Part shown: positions 55,672 through 64,000 of the stretch, piece after piece | Position numbering within the stretch: position 1 is the stretch's first letter | How the letters are laid out: every line of letters starts with the position of its first letter | Source of the DNA: Rhizobium sullae | GTDB lineage: Bacteria > Pseudomonadota > Alphaproteobacteria > Rhizobiales > Rhizobiaceae | Length of the DNA stretch: 64,000 nucleotides | Assembly (NCBI RefSeq): GCF_025200715.1 | Contig: NZ_CP104143.1 | Location: 1,488,001-1,552,000, forward strand | Direction: 5' to 3' | The notes under the pieces: model-generated | What the model saw: the letters and a program-made list of their open reading frames with translations, nothing else | Told to the model about the DNA's origin: nothing | Databases searched by the model: none | Translations under genes and position numbers: made by a program

Positions 55672-56253
55672 CTAGAATTTATACCCGATCTGGACGCCTG
55701 CGCGCGTCATGCCGTCGTTCGGACCGTCGCAAAGATTGGCATGGGAGGAGTGGGCAACCTGTGCCATCACGTTCCAGTGGGTGTCGAAGCGGTAGCCTAC
55801 GCCGATATATTCGTGAAACAGCAAATGGCAGCCGAGCGCCGGCCTATCGTCCTCCTCATCGAGATTGCCGGTGTGGATTAGGCCGCCGAAGCCCGCTTCG
55901 GCAAAGAGCTTGTCATTGAAATCGGCGGTCCAGGAAAAGCCGCTGAAGACCTGTGTCGCTTCGCTGCCGGTCCCAATCGAGGTGCCGAGATGGATGCGGG
56001 GGCGTATCAGCTTCTGTGTCCAGTTTGCGGCGGAATCGGAGCCGAAGGGATCGAAGAATATCGTGACTTCGGGGAAAACGCCGTCCTCCCTTTCCCCGCC
56101 ACTCTGGACCGAGGCCGAGGCGCCAAAACGCAGCTCGTCAAAAATCCAATCCTGCGCATGCGCGGATGCTGAGACGTCCGAGACGTCGGCTATCATTGAG
56201 GCCAACAGAATACTCAAGGAACGTGGCATCAACCCACGCCCAGCGGTTGTCAT
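55672..56253 (-). CDS. PagL-like lipid A deacylase family protein (outer membrane)
   Basis: 193 residues from the ATG at 56253 after AAGGAGG. A signal peptide (cleavage ~33, ASAHA) precedes a beta-barrel-like chain ending VQIGYKF, an outer-membrane C-terminal F. The motif VAHSSHANLCDGPNDG resembles the H-x-S motif of the PagL/acyloxyacyl hydrolase family. The third catalytic residue (Glu after NDG) seems to be Thr here, so activity is uncertain. It may trim lipid A or be a relative with another task. Confidence 0.7.
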   Translation of the reverse strand: MTTAGRGLMPRSLSILLASMIADVSDVSASAHAQDWIFDELRFGASASVQSGGEREDGVFPEVTIFFDPFGSDSAANWTQKLIRPRIHLGTSIGTGSEATQVFSGFSWTADFNDKLFAEAGFGGLIHTGNLDEEDDRPALGCHLLFHEYIGVGYRFDTHWNVMAQVAHSSHANLCDGPNDGMTRAGVQIGYKF

Positions 56254-56369
56254 CCGGTATCCTCCTTATTCCGCGCCAACAGCAGAACAGGAGAATTGGT
56301 AGCATGAGTCGCTGCCAAGCCGGCACGCTGTCTTATGCTTCGGCTTCCGTGACGCTCATTTCCGCAGGC

Positions 56370-57788
56370 TCATATCTCGCCGACATAGGCCGAGCCGCCG
56401 CCTTCAAGCAGGCTTCTCAAGATGATCAGGCCGTTCTTCAGAGCGTCCTTGCTCTTCGGCGACGAGAAGCCGACGCGCACGCGGTGATAGACCTTGTCGG
56501 CGCGGGCGGCCTTGAATTCATCCTCATCGTCCACCAGCACGCCATCCCGAAACGCGGCGTTCTTGAAGGTGCCAGACATCCATGGATCGGGCAGCTTCAG
56601 CCACAGGAAGGGGACGTGCGGATGCGATTCGAAATCGAACCCGTCCAGCAATTCGCGGACGAGCCGCTCGCGTGTGGCGAGTTCGCTGATGCTTGCCTTG
56701 CGCATGGCGTGCGCGCTGCCGCTTTCGACGAGGCGCGCGCAGGTCTCCGCGAGAATGAACGGCAATCCGCCCGTGATCATCTTGTGCGTGACCTTGATCC
56801 GTTGGGCAAAATGCGGCGGGCAGGCGACCCATCCGCCGCGGACACCGGCAGCGACCGATTTCGAAAGCCCGTTGACGAGAAAGGTGCGGTCGGGCGCAAG
56901 CGACGCCAGCAACGGTATCCCGTCGCCCGTCATGCCGCCATAAAGGTCGTCCTCGATCAGCCAGACACCATGCCTGCGGGCCGTTGCAGCAATCGCGACG
57001 CGGCGCTCATGGGGCATGGTTGCGAGCGTCGGGTTGTGCGCGGTAGGCATCAGAAAGGCGAGCTTGGGGTGCTGTTGCTGGCATAGCCGTTCGAAATCAT
57101 CGGGAAGGACGCCATTCTCGTCGGAATCGACAGTGATCGTGCGCCGGCCCAACAGGCGGGCGCTGCGGCTCACCTGCGTGTAGCTGAGGTTCTCGAAGAC
57201 GATCTTGTCACCAGGCGAGGACACAGCCGAGATGATCGACACAGCTGCCGCGTGGGCGCCGAGCGTCGGAACGATATTCTCCGTCTCGGGCGTCCAGCCG
57301 TTTCGCGCCAGCCACTTCTGCCCCGCCTGGAACCAGTTTCGCGGAAAATTGCGGGAGTAGGAGGATATTTCCGAAATGTTCTGCTCGCCGATTTCGGCGA
57401 GGATCTGACCGATAATGCGGCCCTGGCCGAGATCGGGGGCCGCGGTGGTGTCGAAGCGGATCTTGTTTGACGGTGCGTCTAGAACGCGTGTACCGCCAAG
57501 CGAAATCGTCAGTGGATCGGCCTGTTCGCCTGGCGGCGTCTCCGCGCGATCAAGCACATAGGTTCCGCGGCCGACTTCGCCCGCCACCAATCCGCGCTCA
57601 TGGACCAAGGCATAGGCCCGGCCGATCGTGCCGATCGTCACGCCGATATCATAAGCAAGGTTCCGTTGCGGCGGCAGTTTGCTGCCTGCGGGGAGGGTGC
57701 CGCTGGCAATTGCGGATTCGATGCTGTCCGCCAGGCGCATATAGACCGGGCCGGAGCCGCGCGAAAGATCGGGAAGCCAATTTGTCAT
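56370..57788 (-). CDS. MocR/PdxR-type GntR-aminotransferase regulator
   Basis: 472 residues from the ATG at 57788. An N-terminal GntR winged helix (~1-75; LPPQRNLAYDIGVTIGTIGRAY) is joined to a fold-type I aminotransferase domain with the PLP-lysine motif NGLSKSVAAGVRGGW (K310). Such regulators sense PLP or amino compounds. No clear ribosome site precedes the ATG. The divergent gene is a DUF1127 protein, with a repeat-rich gap between, see the operator entry. Confidence 0.92.
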   Translation of the reverse strand: MTNWLPDLSRGSGPVYMRLADSIESAIASGTLPAGSKLPPQRNLAYDIGVTIGTIGRAYALVHERGLVAGEVGRGTYVLDRAETPPGEQADPLTISLGGTRVLDAPSNKIRFDTTAAPDLGQGRIIGQILAEIGEQNISEISSYSRNFPRNWFQAGQKWLARNGWTPETENIVPTLGAHAAAVSIISAVSSPGDKIVFENLSYTQVSRSARLLGRRTITVDSDENGVLPDDFERLCQQQHPKLAFLMPTAHNPTLATMPHERRVAIAATARRHGVWLIEDDLYGGMTGDGIPLLASLAPDRTFLVNGLSKSVAAGVRGGWVACPPHFAQRIKVTHKMITGGLPFILAETCARLVESGSAHAMRKASISELATRERLVRELLDGFDFESHPHVPFLWLKLPDPWMSGTFKNAAFRDGVLVDDEDEFKAARADKVYHRVRVGFSSPKSKDALKNGLIILRSLLEGGGSAYVGEI

Positions 57789-57848
57789 GGTAACAATTCG
57801 ATAGATTGTCACCCTTTGTCTGTCAAGGGTATGAACAATTGTCAGTAA
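57789..57848. promoter_or_regulatory. ACAAT/ATTGT repeats between MocR gene and DUF1127 gene
   Basis: GGTAACAAT ... ATTGTCACC (57789-57813) is a near-perfect inverted repeat with one mismatch, followed by further ACAATTGTCA at 57836-57845. MocR proteins bind such repeated half-sites in divergent promoters, so this is a likely operator. Confidence 0.5.
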
Positions 57849-57862
57849 CGAAGCGGACCTTC

Positions 57863-58114
57863 ATGACGATGTCTATCACTCAGAAGATCGATCAGCATAT
57901 TGTGTCAATTGTTTCCATCGGTGAACGGTACGAAATGCAACCCGTGCCGGCGCAGGGGCTGTTTGCCAGGATTCGGGACAAGCTGTCTTGCTGGAGCGTG
58001 AAGCGCGAAAGCCGGCGTGCCTTGCGGGAGATGGCGGATTGGCAGCTGCGCGATATCGGACTTTCGCCCGTCGATGCAGCGAAGGAAATCAGCAAGTCAC
58101 GCTATTGGGATTGA
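57863..58114 (+). CDS. DUF1127 protein
   Basis: 83 residues from the ATG at 57863; a second ATG is two codons on. The C-terminal half is a DUF1127 domain (RESRRALREMADWQLRDIGLSPVDAAKEISKSRYW), Arg-rich, in the same orientation as other family members of rhizobia that affect RNA turnover or phosphate and small-RNA networks. It is divergent from the MocR gene, and common regulation is likely. Confidence 0.85.
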   Translation: MTMSITQKIDQHIVSIVSIGERYEMQPVPAQGLFARIRDKLSCWSVKRESRRALREMADWQLRDIGLSPVDAAKEISKSRYWD

Positions 58115-58519
58115 TCAGCGGCACGTTTTGCCGCCGCCGCCAGACCAACGGGTCACGTCCGCGGCAATGCGGGTGGAAACAGGCTCGGACATCATCGGCC
58201 CGAAAGCTTGCAGGCGAGCGGGATTGCCCTCGGCCTGGACGACGAGCAGCGGCCTGCCTTCCGGGTTGTTCTTGTGGACAACCAGGATTCGCGGGCGGCC
58301 CGAAAAGGAGTTGAGTTCCGGCGCCAGGCGGTAGGCTGAAAACGCAGCATCGCCGGACTTGAACCAGCACGAATTGGCGCCGACGGCAACGCGCTCCATG
58401 GTGGAGAGTGCGCTACGATCCGGGCCGGGAGACGGCGCCCTGGACTGGCACGAGGCGATTGGAACGCAAAGCGCACCGACAGCCGCAACCACGGCAATGT
58501 TCATGGAAAGGCGCATCAA
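58115..58519 (-). CDS. Hypothetical lipoprotein or secreted protein
   Basis: 134 residues; ATG at 58519 or one codon later. The N-terminus (MNIAVVAAVGALCVPIASC) ends in a lipobox-like PIASC, so lipidation at that cysteine is probable. The mature part shows NSCWFKSGDAAFSAYRLAPELNSFSGRPRILVV and ends in a cysteine, GGGGKTCR, perhaps disulfide-bonded to the NSC cysteine. I do not recognise the family. Tail to tail with DUF1127, with no space between the stops. Confidence 0.7.
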   Translation of the reverse strand: MMRLSMNIAVVAAVGALCVPIASCQSRAPSPGPDRSALSTMERVAVGANSCWFKSGDAAFSAYRLAPELNSFSGRPRILVVHKNNPEGRPLLVVQAEGNPARLQAFGPMMSEPVSTRIAADVTRWSGGGGKTCR

Positions 58520-58563
58520 TCTTGCTCCGGTGGACCTGTTGAGTGCGTCTTACGCGGGGAAGG

Positions 58564-59235
58564 TTAAGCAGCGATTACGTCGAGCGCAGAGGCAAACAGC
58601 CCGCGGCCGTCGGAGCCGCCGTGGGCCGCCTCGATCAGGTTTTCCGGATGCGGCATCATGCCGAGCACATTACCCTTGGCGTTCATCACCGCGGCAATGT
58701 CGTTGATCGAGCCATTTGGGTTGGTGCCTTCCGCATAACGGAAAACCACCTGGCCATTGCCTTCGATCTCAGCCAGCGTTTTGGCGTCCGCGAAATAGTT
58801 GCCGTCATGGTGGGCGACCGGGCAGCGTATGACCTGGCCCTTGGCATAGGCGCGGGTGAAATCGGTGTCGGCGTTGGCGACCTCAAGCTTGATCTCACGG
58901 CAGACGAATCTCAGTGAGGCGTTGCGCATCAGCGCACCAGGCAGCAGGCCGGCCTCGACGAGAATCTGGAAGCCGTTGCAGACACCCAGAACCCTGACGC
59001 CCTTTTGGGCCTTGGCGATGATCGCCTGCATTACCGGCATACGCGCCGCGATCGCGCCGCAGCGCAGATAGTCGCCATAGGAAAAGCCGCCCGGGATGAC
59101 GATCAGATCGACGTCTGGAATATCGGTTTCCGTCTGCCAGATCGTCACGGGCGCGCGGCCGGAGATTTTCGTCAGCGCTGCGATCATGTCGCGATCGCGG
59201 TTGAGGCCTGGAAGTTGAACGACGGCTGATTTCAT
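58564..59235 (-). CDS. purQ: Phosphoribosylformylglycinamidine synthase subunit PurQ
   Basis: A 223-residue class I glutamine amidotransferase. The nucleophile elbow [11 protein letters not shown] holds the catalytic cysteine (about residue 86); the His-Glu pair is near the C-terminus in [10 protein letters not shown]. It feeds ammonia to PurL. Its ATG overlaps the stop of the small ORF upstream (ATGA), so the genes are coupled. Confidence 0.97.
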   Translation of the reverse strand: MKSAVVQLPGLNRDRDMIAALTKISGRAPVTIWQTETDIPDVDLIVIPGGFSYGDYLRCGAIAARMPVMQAIIAKAQKGVRVLGVCNGFQILVEAGLLPGALMRNASLRFVCREIKLEVANADTDFTRAYAKGQVIRCPVAHHDGNYFADAKTLAEIEGNGQVVFRYAEGTNPNGSINDIAAVMNAKGNVLGMMPHPENLIEAAHGGSDGRGLFASALDVIAA

Positions 59236-59414
59236 GGGTGCGGTTCAAACCTTGCTTGTGCTTCTGCCAATTCTCGAAGTTCGAGACGATTTTCAATGCG
59301 CTCCAGCCGGTCTTCATGCCGTGCAAGGACACCATAGTCGATACGCTGGTGCATCTTTTTCAACAGCTCATACATGAGCTCTTGATTCACCTCGACCATC
59401 ACGACTCTCTGCAA
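59232..59414 (-). CDS. Small coiled-coil ORF between purS and purQ
   Basis: 60 codons from 59414, or 55 from an ATG at 59399. The product ([20 protein letters not shown] to an [16 protein letters not shown] stretch) is highly charged and helical, a likely short coiled coil. It starts 3 bp after the purS stop and ends in a 4-bp overlap with purQ, so it is most likely translated in the pur operon. The function is unknown; a link with PurLSQ assembly is only a guess. Confidence 0.65.
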   Translation of the reverse strand: MQRVVMVEVNQELMYELLKKMHQRIDYGVLARHEDRLERIENRLELRELAEAQARFEPHP

Positions 59415-59417
59415 CCA

Positions 59418-59660
59418 TCAGTCGAGAGAAATAGTATAATTCTCGATCACCGTGTTTGCGAGGAGTTTTTCGCACATGGCCTTGAGGTCGGCTTCAGCCT
59501 TCGTCTTGTCGGCGCTTTCGAGCTCGAGGTCGAAGACCTTGCCTTGGCGGACGTGGCCGATGCCTGTGAAGCCGAGACCGCCGAGCGCGCCCTCAATTGC
59601 CTTGCCCTGCGGATCGAGAACGCCGTTTTTCAGCGTGACGGTGACACGAGCCTTGATCAC
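59418..59660 (-). CDS. purS: Phosphoribosylformylglycinamidine synthase subunit PurS
   Basis: An 80-residue PurS, matching the family in length. It shows KARVTVTLKNGVLDPQGKAIEGALGGLGF and VRQGKVFDLELE, a small ferredoxin-like fold that bridges PurQ and PurL. It lies 30 bp after purC. Confidence 0.96.
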   Translation of the reverse strand: MIKARVTVTLKNGVLDPQGKAIEGALGGLGFTGIGHVRQGKVFDLELESADKTKAEADLKAMCEKLLANTVIENYTISLD

Positions 59661-59690
59661 TTCTTCTTCCCTGTCTTTGACCAGAACGTC

Positions 59691-60455
59691 TTACTTGACC
59701 AAAACGGGGCCGGTGCCGCGCACAGGCTCGTTTTCGTTGATGATGCCGAGGCGGCGCGCGACTTCGGAATAGGCTTCAAGAAGCCCGCCCATATCACGGC
59801 GGAAGCGGTCCTTATCCATCTTCTCATGGGTTTCGATATCCCAGAGGCGGCAGGAGTCCGGCGAAATCTCGTCGGCAAGGATGATGCGCATCATGTCGCC
59901 TTCGAACAGGCGGCCGCATTCGATCTTGAAATCGACGAGCTGGATGCCGACGCCGAGGAAGAGACCCGTCATAAAATCGTTGACACGGATGGCGAGGGCC
60001 ATGATGTCGTCGAGTTCCGCAGGATTTGCCCAGCCGAAGGCGGTGATGTGCTCTTCCGAGACCATCGGATCGTCGAGGGCATCGGACTTGTAGTAGAATT
60101 CGATGATCGAGCGCGGCAGGACCACGCCTTCCTCGATACCGAGGCGCTTGGCGAGCGAGCCGGCAGCGACATTGCGCACGACGATCTCGAGCGGGATCAT
60201 CTCTACTTCCCGGATCAGCTGCTCGCGCATATTGAGGCGGCGGATGAAGTGGGTCGGGATGCCGATCTTGTTCAGATGGTTGAAGATGAATTCCGAAATG
60301 CGGTTGTTCAGAACGCCCTTGCCATCGATGACTTCGTGTTTCTTCTTGTTGAAGGCCGTGGCGTCATCCTTGAAGAACTGGATCAACGTGCCCGGTTCCG
60401 GTCCCTCATATAGAATCTTGGCCTTGCCCTCGTAGATACGGCGGCGACGGTTCAT
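59691..60455 (-). CDS. purC: SAICAR synthetase
   Basis: A 254-residue enzyme. It shows [29 protein letters not shown] at the N-terminus, then [25 protein letters not shown] and [34 protein letters not shown]. It joins aspartate to CAIR in purine synthesis. It heads the purC-purS-ORF-purQ operon; 60456-60683 upstream shows no gene. Confidence 0.97.
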   Translation of the reverse strand: MNRRRRIYEGKAKILYEGPEPGTLIQFFKDDATAFNKKKHEVIDGKGVLNNRISEFIFNHLNKIGIPTHFIRRLNMREQLIREVEMIPLEIVVRNVAAGSLAKRLGIEEGVVLPRSIIEFYYKSDALDDPMVSEEHITAFGWANPAELDDIMALAIRVNDFMTGLFLGVGIQLVDFKIECGRLFEGDMMRIILADEISPDSCRLWDIETHEKMDKDRFRRDMGGLLEAYSEVARRLGIINENEPVRGTGPVLVK

Positions 60456-60683
60456 TTTAATTGTTCTCTGTCGTTGGCGCTCTTGGGATAGCGCGAGTGG
60501 ATGGACCTCGTGGCGTCCCCATAAAGGAAAAGAAAGAGTTTCACAATGCGCCTGTCACTCCTTCTCCCAATTCCAATATGTAGGAACTTGGCCCAAGAGA
60601 ATCGAAGATTTTCTGGATACAAGCTTACAGGTTTTTGTGACACCGTGGAATCGCTGCCGCCAGCGCGGCCGCTTATGCAAGCT

Positions 60684-62975
60684 TTATTTGCTGCGGTTGC
60701 TTTTGATTTGGTGGCGAAGAGCGCCCTGAAGGGCGCGGGCGCCGCCGTCGTGCCGCCGCCAGCCCGCATTGCGTACAAAAGCCGGAATCTGCATAGCCGG
60801 CATCGGCCGCGCCAGCGCATAACCTTGCAGCATGTCGCAGCCGAGATCGCCGAGGACGCGGACATGATCCATGCTTTCGACGCCCTCGGCCGTGACGAGG
60901 ATGTTCAGCGAACGGCCGATGTCGATGATGGAGCGGACGAGCTTTCTCTGCTCGGCCGACTGCGGCAGCATGCGGATCAGCTCCCGGTCGATCTTCAGCG
61001 TGCGCGGGCTGAGCTTGAGTAAGCTGACGATCGAGGCGTGGCCTGTACCAAAGTCATCGATCTCGATATCGATCCCGAGCTTGCGAAACTGCCTGAGATT
61101 GGCCAGGACGGCATCGTCGCAATCGTCAAGCGATATGGATTCCAGGAGTTCGAAGGAGAGGATGCCCGGCTCGATTCTTTGCGCCCGCAGCTTCTTGCCA
61201 AGGCCCGGATCGGCCAAGCGCCTGGAGGAAACATTCACCGAAAGCTTCGGTGCGACAAAACCGTCTCTCGCCCAGGCGGCGCGATCGGCCAGCGCCTTTT
61301 CGAGGATCAGGCTGTCGATCGCCGAGACGACGTCGAGATCTTCGGCAATCGTCAGGAAGTGGCCGGGTGTCAGCAGTGCGTGCTCCGGATGCCGCCAGCG
61401 CGCCAGCGTCTCCACGCCGGCAACCTCCAGGGTCCGGGCATGGAACTGCAATTGATAGAAGGGAATGAATTCGTTGCGCTCCAGTCCAAGCAGCATTTCA
61501 TCCGACAGGCGCTTTGCCGCAATGATGGTGCGGCGGGCGTCCCTCGAGAAGAATTCATGGCGGTTGCGGCCTGCGCCCTTGGCGCGGTAAAGCGCGATAT
61601 CGGCATTGAGCAGCAACTGCTTTGCATCGAGATCCCTGCCGCTGTCGGCGGCGATGCCGATGCTGGCTCCGAAGCGGCAGTCGTGGCCTTCGTAGCGGAC
61701 CGGCTTGCTCAGCTCGCGGATGATGCGGGCCGCCATGTTGGAAAGCTTTTTCGGAGCGCTGTCGATCGTGCAGACTACAACGAACTCGTCGCCGCCGATG
61801 CGCGCAACGAAATCGCTCGAGCGCACACTCTCTTTCAGCACCCTGGCCACATGTTTCAGCATGGCATCGCCGGCGCGGTGGCCGAGCGTATCGTTGATTT
61901 GCTTGAAGCGATCGAGGTCGATATGCAGGACTGCGAGCGTCAGGCCATTCTCGCGGCATTCGCGGGAGCGCTCGTCAAGCATGCGGTCGAGATAGCGGCG
62001 GTTTGGCAGCTCAGTGAGATAGTCGTGAAGCGCCAGATGCTCGATGCTTTCCCTGGCGGCTTCGAGCTCCTGATTGCGGGCTTCCGCGAGATCCTTCGCC
62101 TTCTGCAGATCGTTGCGAAGACTGACCTCTTCGGTCACATCCCAATTTGCGCCAATGAGCTTGCGCTTGCCGTCGGCATCCAAGAAGAAAGCCGAGCGGG
62201 CGCGAATGACGCGTTCGGCGCCGTCGCCGCGGATGATGCGGAACTCTTGCAGCAGGCCGCGGTCTTTTTCGAGACTTATTTCCAAGTTCTTCAGCGTGCC
62301 TTCGCGGTCATCCGGATGCAGCGCCTGCTCCCATGCTTCACTGAGCTTTATGCGCGGCGTGCCCTCAAGCCCGTACATCGCCAGCAAGCGGTCGTCCCAC
62401 TCGACGGTTCCGGCATCGAGATCGGCTTCAAAAACGCCGATGCGCGAGATTTCGAGAGCGAGATCCAGCCTGCGCGATAGGTGCTCGAGCATTTCCTCGG
62501 ATCGCTTGCGGGCCGTGATGTCCGTATCCGTGCCGACGATGCGCGCAGGGGCGCCGTCTTCGTCCCACTCCACACACGCGCCGCGGCATTCGATCCAGAC
62601 CCAATGGCCGTCCCTGTGGCGCTCCCGGTATTCGAAAACATGGTAATCCGGGTCGCCGGCGATCTGCTTTCCGATGGCCTCAATGACGAAATCCCGGTCA
62701 TCGGGATGAAGAAGTTTGATCCATTCCTCATAGTCCCCGTCGGCTTCCTCGTCCGGAGCCAGGCCGCGGATTTCCTTCCAAGTGTCGGAGTAGTATTTGG
62801 TCCCGGCCCGGTTGTTGTGATCCCAGACGCCGAGCCCGGAACCAACGAGCGCATAGTTCCAACGGCTCTCGCGTTCAGCCAGATCGGAGGCATCCGGTGC
62901 CGGCTTCATCACAAGCTTGTCGTCCGTATCGATGGCGCTGACCTGTTTTCGATTCTTCACTGCGCACTCGCTCAA
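60684..62975 (-). CDS. PAS-GGDEF-EAL cyclic-di-GMP signalling protein
   Basis: 763 residues from a TTG at 62975; a GTG five codons later and ATGs further in are alternatives. Two PAS/PAC domains (~40-160 and ~170-290) precede a GGDEF domain with intact GGDEF (~392-396), then an EAL domain where the signature reads ETLARW, with FELLES, NVSSRRL, DDFGTGHAS and AEGVES present. Both synthase and phosphodiesterase activities are possible by sequence. No membrane helix, so soluble. The signal is unknown. Confidence 0.93.
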   Translation of the reverse strand: MSECAVKNRKQVSAIDTDDKLVMKPAPDASDLAERESRWNYALVGSGLGVWDHNNRAGTKYYSDTWKEIRGLAPDEEADGDYEEWIKLLHPDDRDFVIEAIGKQIAGDPDYHVFEYRERHRDGHWVWIECRGACVEWDEDGAPARIVGTDTDITARKRSEEMLEHLSRRLDLALEISRIGVFEADLDAGTVEWDDRLLAMYGLEGTPRIKLSEAWEQALHPDDREGTLKNLEISLEKDRGLLQEFRIIRGDGAERVIRARSAFFLDADGKRKLIGANWDVTEEVSLRNDLQKAKDLAEARNQELEAARESIEHLALHDYLTELPNRRYLDRMLDERSRECRENGLTLAVLHIDLDRFKQINDTLGHRAGDAMLKHVARVLKESVRSSDFVARIGGDEFVVVCTIDSAPKKLSNMAARIIRELSKPVRYEGHDCRFGASIGIAADSGRDLDAKQLLLNADIALYRAKGAGRNRHEFFSRDARRTIIAAKRLSDEMLLGLERNEFIPFYQLQFHARTLEVAGVETLARWRHPEHALLTPGHFLTIAEDLDVVSAIDSLILEKALADRAAWARDGFVAPKLSVNVSSRRLADPGLGKKLRAQRIEPGILSFELLESISLDDCDDAVLANLRQFRKLGIDIEIDDFGTGHASIVSLLKLSPRTLKIDRELIRMLPQSAEQRKLVRSIIDIGRSLNILVTAEGVESMDHVRVLGDLGCDMLQGYALARPMPAMQIPAFVRNAGWRRHDGGARALQGALRHQIKSNRSK

Positions 62976-63062
62976 TTCGCGTGTAGGCAGTTTGAAGTTA
63001 TTGAATAAAATAATTGTTAAGCAATGCCTGAAGGACGTGGAAAACTTTCGGTTTTCCAGAGC

Positions 63063-63617
63063 CTAAGGCTTCAGGCGGCTCAGGAATTGCGCGAAGACCA
63101 TCGTGCCTTCGGGCCAGGGGCCGTGACCTGACTCCGCGTTGATATGGCCAGATTCGCCGGCGTCGATCAGAAGCGAGCCCCAGCTTGCGGCGATGTCGTC
63201 GGCATGCTCATAGCTGCCGAAAGGATCGTTGCGGCTTGCCACCGTGATCGCAGGGAAGGGCAGTGGCTCGCGCGGGTAGGGGCCGAAAGTCATCAGATGC
63301 TTCGGGCGGATCTTCGGGTTGGCGACCTCGGGCGGCGCCACGAAGAAGGCGCCGGCCACCTTCTTCCTGAAACGCGGGATCGCGTGGATGGCCGACGGTA
63401 TGCCAAGCGAGTGGGCGACAAGGACAACGGGGCGGGAGGAGGCGTTCACTTCCTCGGCGATGCGGGCGACCCAATCGTCGAGGACCGGCTTCGACCATTC
63501 GGCCTGTTCGACGCGCCGCGCCGTGCTGAGCTTTGCTTCCCAGCGGCTCTGCCAGTGGTCGGGACCGGAATTCGTGTAGCCGGGGATGATGAGAATATCG
63601 AGGTCAGAAGCTTTCAT
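63063..63617 (-). CDS. RBBP9/YdeN-type alpha/beta hydrolase
   Basis: 184 residues from the ATG at 63617. It opens DILIIPGYTNSGPDHWQSRW, the family hallmark, with the serine elbow VLVAHSLGIPSA (GxSxG-like, HSLG) and late ASRNDPFGSY and DAGESGHINAESG supplying the Asp and His. The substrate is unknown. An in-frame extension to 63785 would overlap the divergent gene and is rejected. Confidence 0.9.
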   Translation of the reverse strand: MKASDLDILIIPGYTNSGPDHWQSRWEAKLSTARRVEQAEWSKPVLDDWVARIAEEVNASSRPVVLVAHSLGIPSAIHAIPRFRKKVAGAFFVAPPEVANPKIRPKHLMTFGPYPREPLPFPAITVASRNDPFGSYEHADDIAASWGSLLIDAGESGHINAESGHGPWPEGTMVFAQFLSRLKP

Positions 63618-63783
63618 GATGCCGCCGATGTGAGAAAGCTTGGCCGCTCTGTCAAGGGAAAGCGCGACAACGGCGGCGAAATTCGTTATGATCGCGCCAT
63701 TGCCGGTTGCGGATTCTCGTGTCGGCTGCGTCATTGCCGACACTTTTCCGCCGCCGGTTGATCGGCTTACGGAGGAGAAAGCC

Positions 63784-64000
63784 ATGCCGGCATTTCATGT
63801 CATGACAGGATCCGGTGAGCGCTATGCGCGCCTTGCCGTCAACAAGATCAGTACCGCAGACGTCTTCGACGCGCTCCGGCGGGGGCTGGACGATTTTCGC
63901 GAAAAGCCTTCTCACTACGTGTTCTTATGCCTCATGTATCCGATCGCCGGCATTTTCCTCTTCCTTGCGTCATCGGGCGCCAACCTGTTGCCGATGATCT
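63784..64000 (+). CDS. DUF2189 membrane protein (cut by window edge)
   Basis: The first 72 codons from the ATG at 63784 after GGAGGAG. ISTADVFDALRRGLDDFREKPSHYVFLCLMYPIAG is the start of DUF2189 proteins, multi-pass membrane proteins of unknown role, and the first helix begins before the window ends. Only part is visible. Confidence 0.8.
   Translation, partial: MPAFHVMTGSGERYARLAVNKISTADVFDALRRGLDDFREKPSHYVFLCLMYPIAGIFLFLASSGANLLPMI

Noticed and set aside
59238..60413. 391-codon plus-strand open frame
   Set aside because: Antisense to purS and purC; acidic, motif-free translation.
63618..63785. N-terminal extension of the RBBP9-type hydrolase
   Set aside because: It would overlap the start of the divergent DUF2189 gene and precedes the conserved first strand without any family match.

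Overview
This window looks like chromosomal DNA from a Rhizobium-type alphaproteobacterium (Rhizobiaceae). The evidence is a roughly 2,100-residue GROWTH POLE RING-type protein known from polar-growing Rhizobiales, the cell-cycle kinase CckA, and a recA operator of the form GAAC-N7-GTAC described for Rhizobium etli. A PurS/PurQ-dependent small PurL, a DUF1127 protein and DUF982 and DUF2189 genes are also present, on GC-rich DNA. Most of the window is conserved core genome. The accessory signal is concentrated in intron pieces, a decayed toxin-antitoxin pair and a few broken genes.

Layout. 0-8 kb: the tail of an MFS transporter, a dipeptide epimerase/N-acetyl-D-Glu racemase-like enzyme, a four-gene Mla/MCE lipid-transport operon (permease, ATPase, MCE protein, lipoprotein), then an SBP56/methanethiol oxidase gene followed by a membrane-protein gene. 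8-15 kb: the giant coiled-coil growth-pole protein, divergent from an Hpt phosphotransfer protein across a 465-bp AT-rich region with a perfect CtrA-type site. 15-22 kb: ferredoxin, secreted DUF922 protease-like protein, folP-folB-folK, a secreted protein, and sixA-ycjX-ycjF. 22-26 kb: dksA, whose terminator is followed by a group IIC intron and, directly abutting it, a second ORF-less mini-intron; then a FliO-like gene. 26-36 kb: cckA, psuK-psuG, recA, alaS followed by a third intron fragment, and a GST gene. 36-45 kb: GNAT, icd, trmJ-murI-yjbR, a HerA-like ATPase, a degenerate vapBC pair, rpsD, glutaminase, ttcA and an inositol-monophosphatase-family gene. 45-51 kb: DUF982, a sugar epimerase, an internally deleted glycosyltransferase, and two tandem Bcr/CflA-type MFS exporters. 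51-64 kb: grxD, a basic protein, a membrane hydrolase-like protein, bolA-purL, a PagL-like protein, a MocR regulator divergent from a DUF1127 gene, purC-purS-(60-codon ORF)-purQ, a PAS-GGDEF-EAL protein, an RBBP9-type hydrolase and a partial DUF2189 gene.

Functional links. CckA, the CtrA-type site and the growth-pole gene suggest that cell-cycle control may reach polar growth. The grxD, bolA, ferredoxin and icd genes belong to iron-sulfur and central metabolism. The pur genes lie in two clusters about 3 kb apart. The most unusual local structure is the tandem pair of group II introns between the convergent dksA and fliO-like genes, with a related 5-prime intron fragment after the alaS terminator. 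I did not find a complete, clearly undescribed multi-gene system. The best candidates for new biology are the mini-intron tandem, the recent in-frame duplications in the growth-pole protein with its CtrA site, and the SBP56-linked membrane protein.
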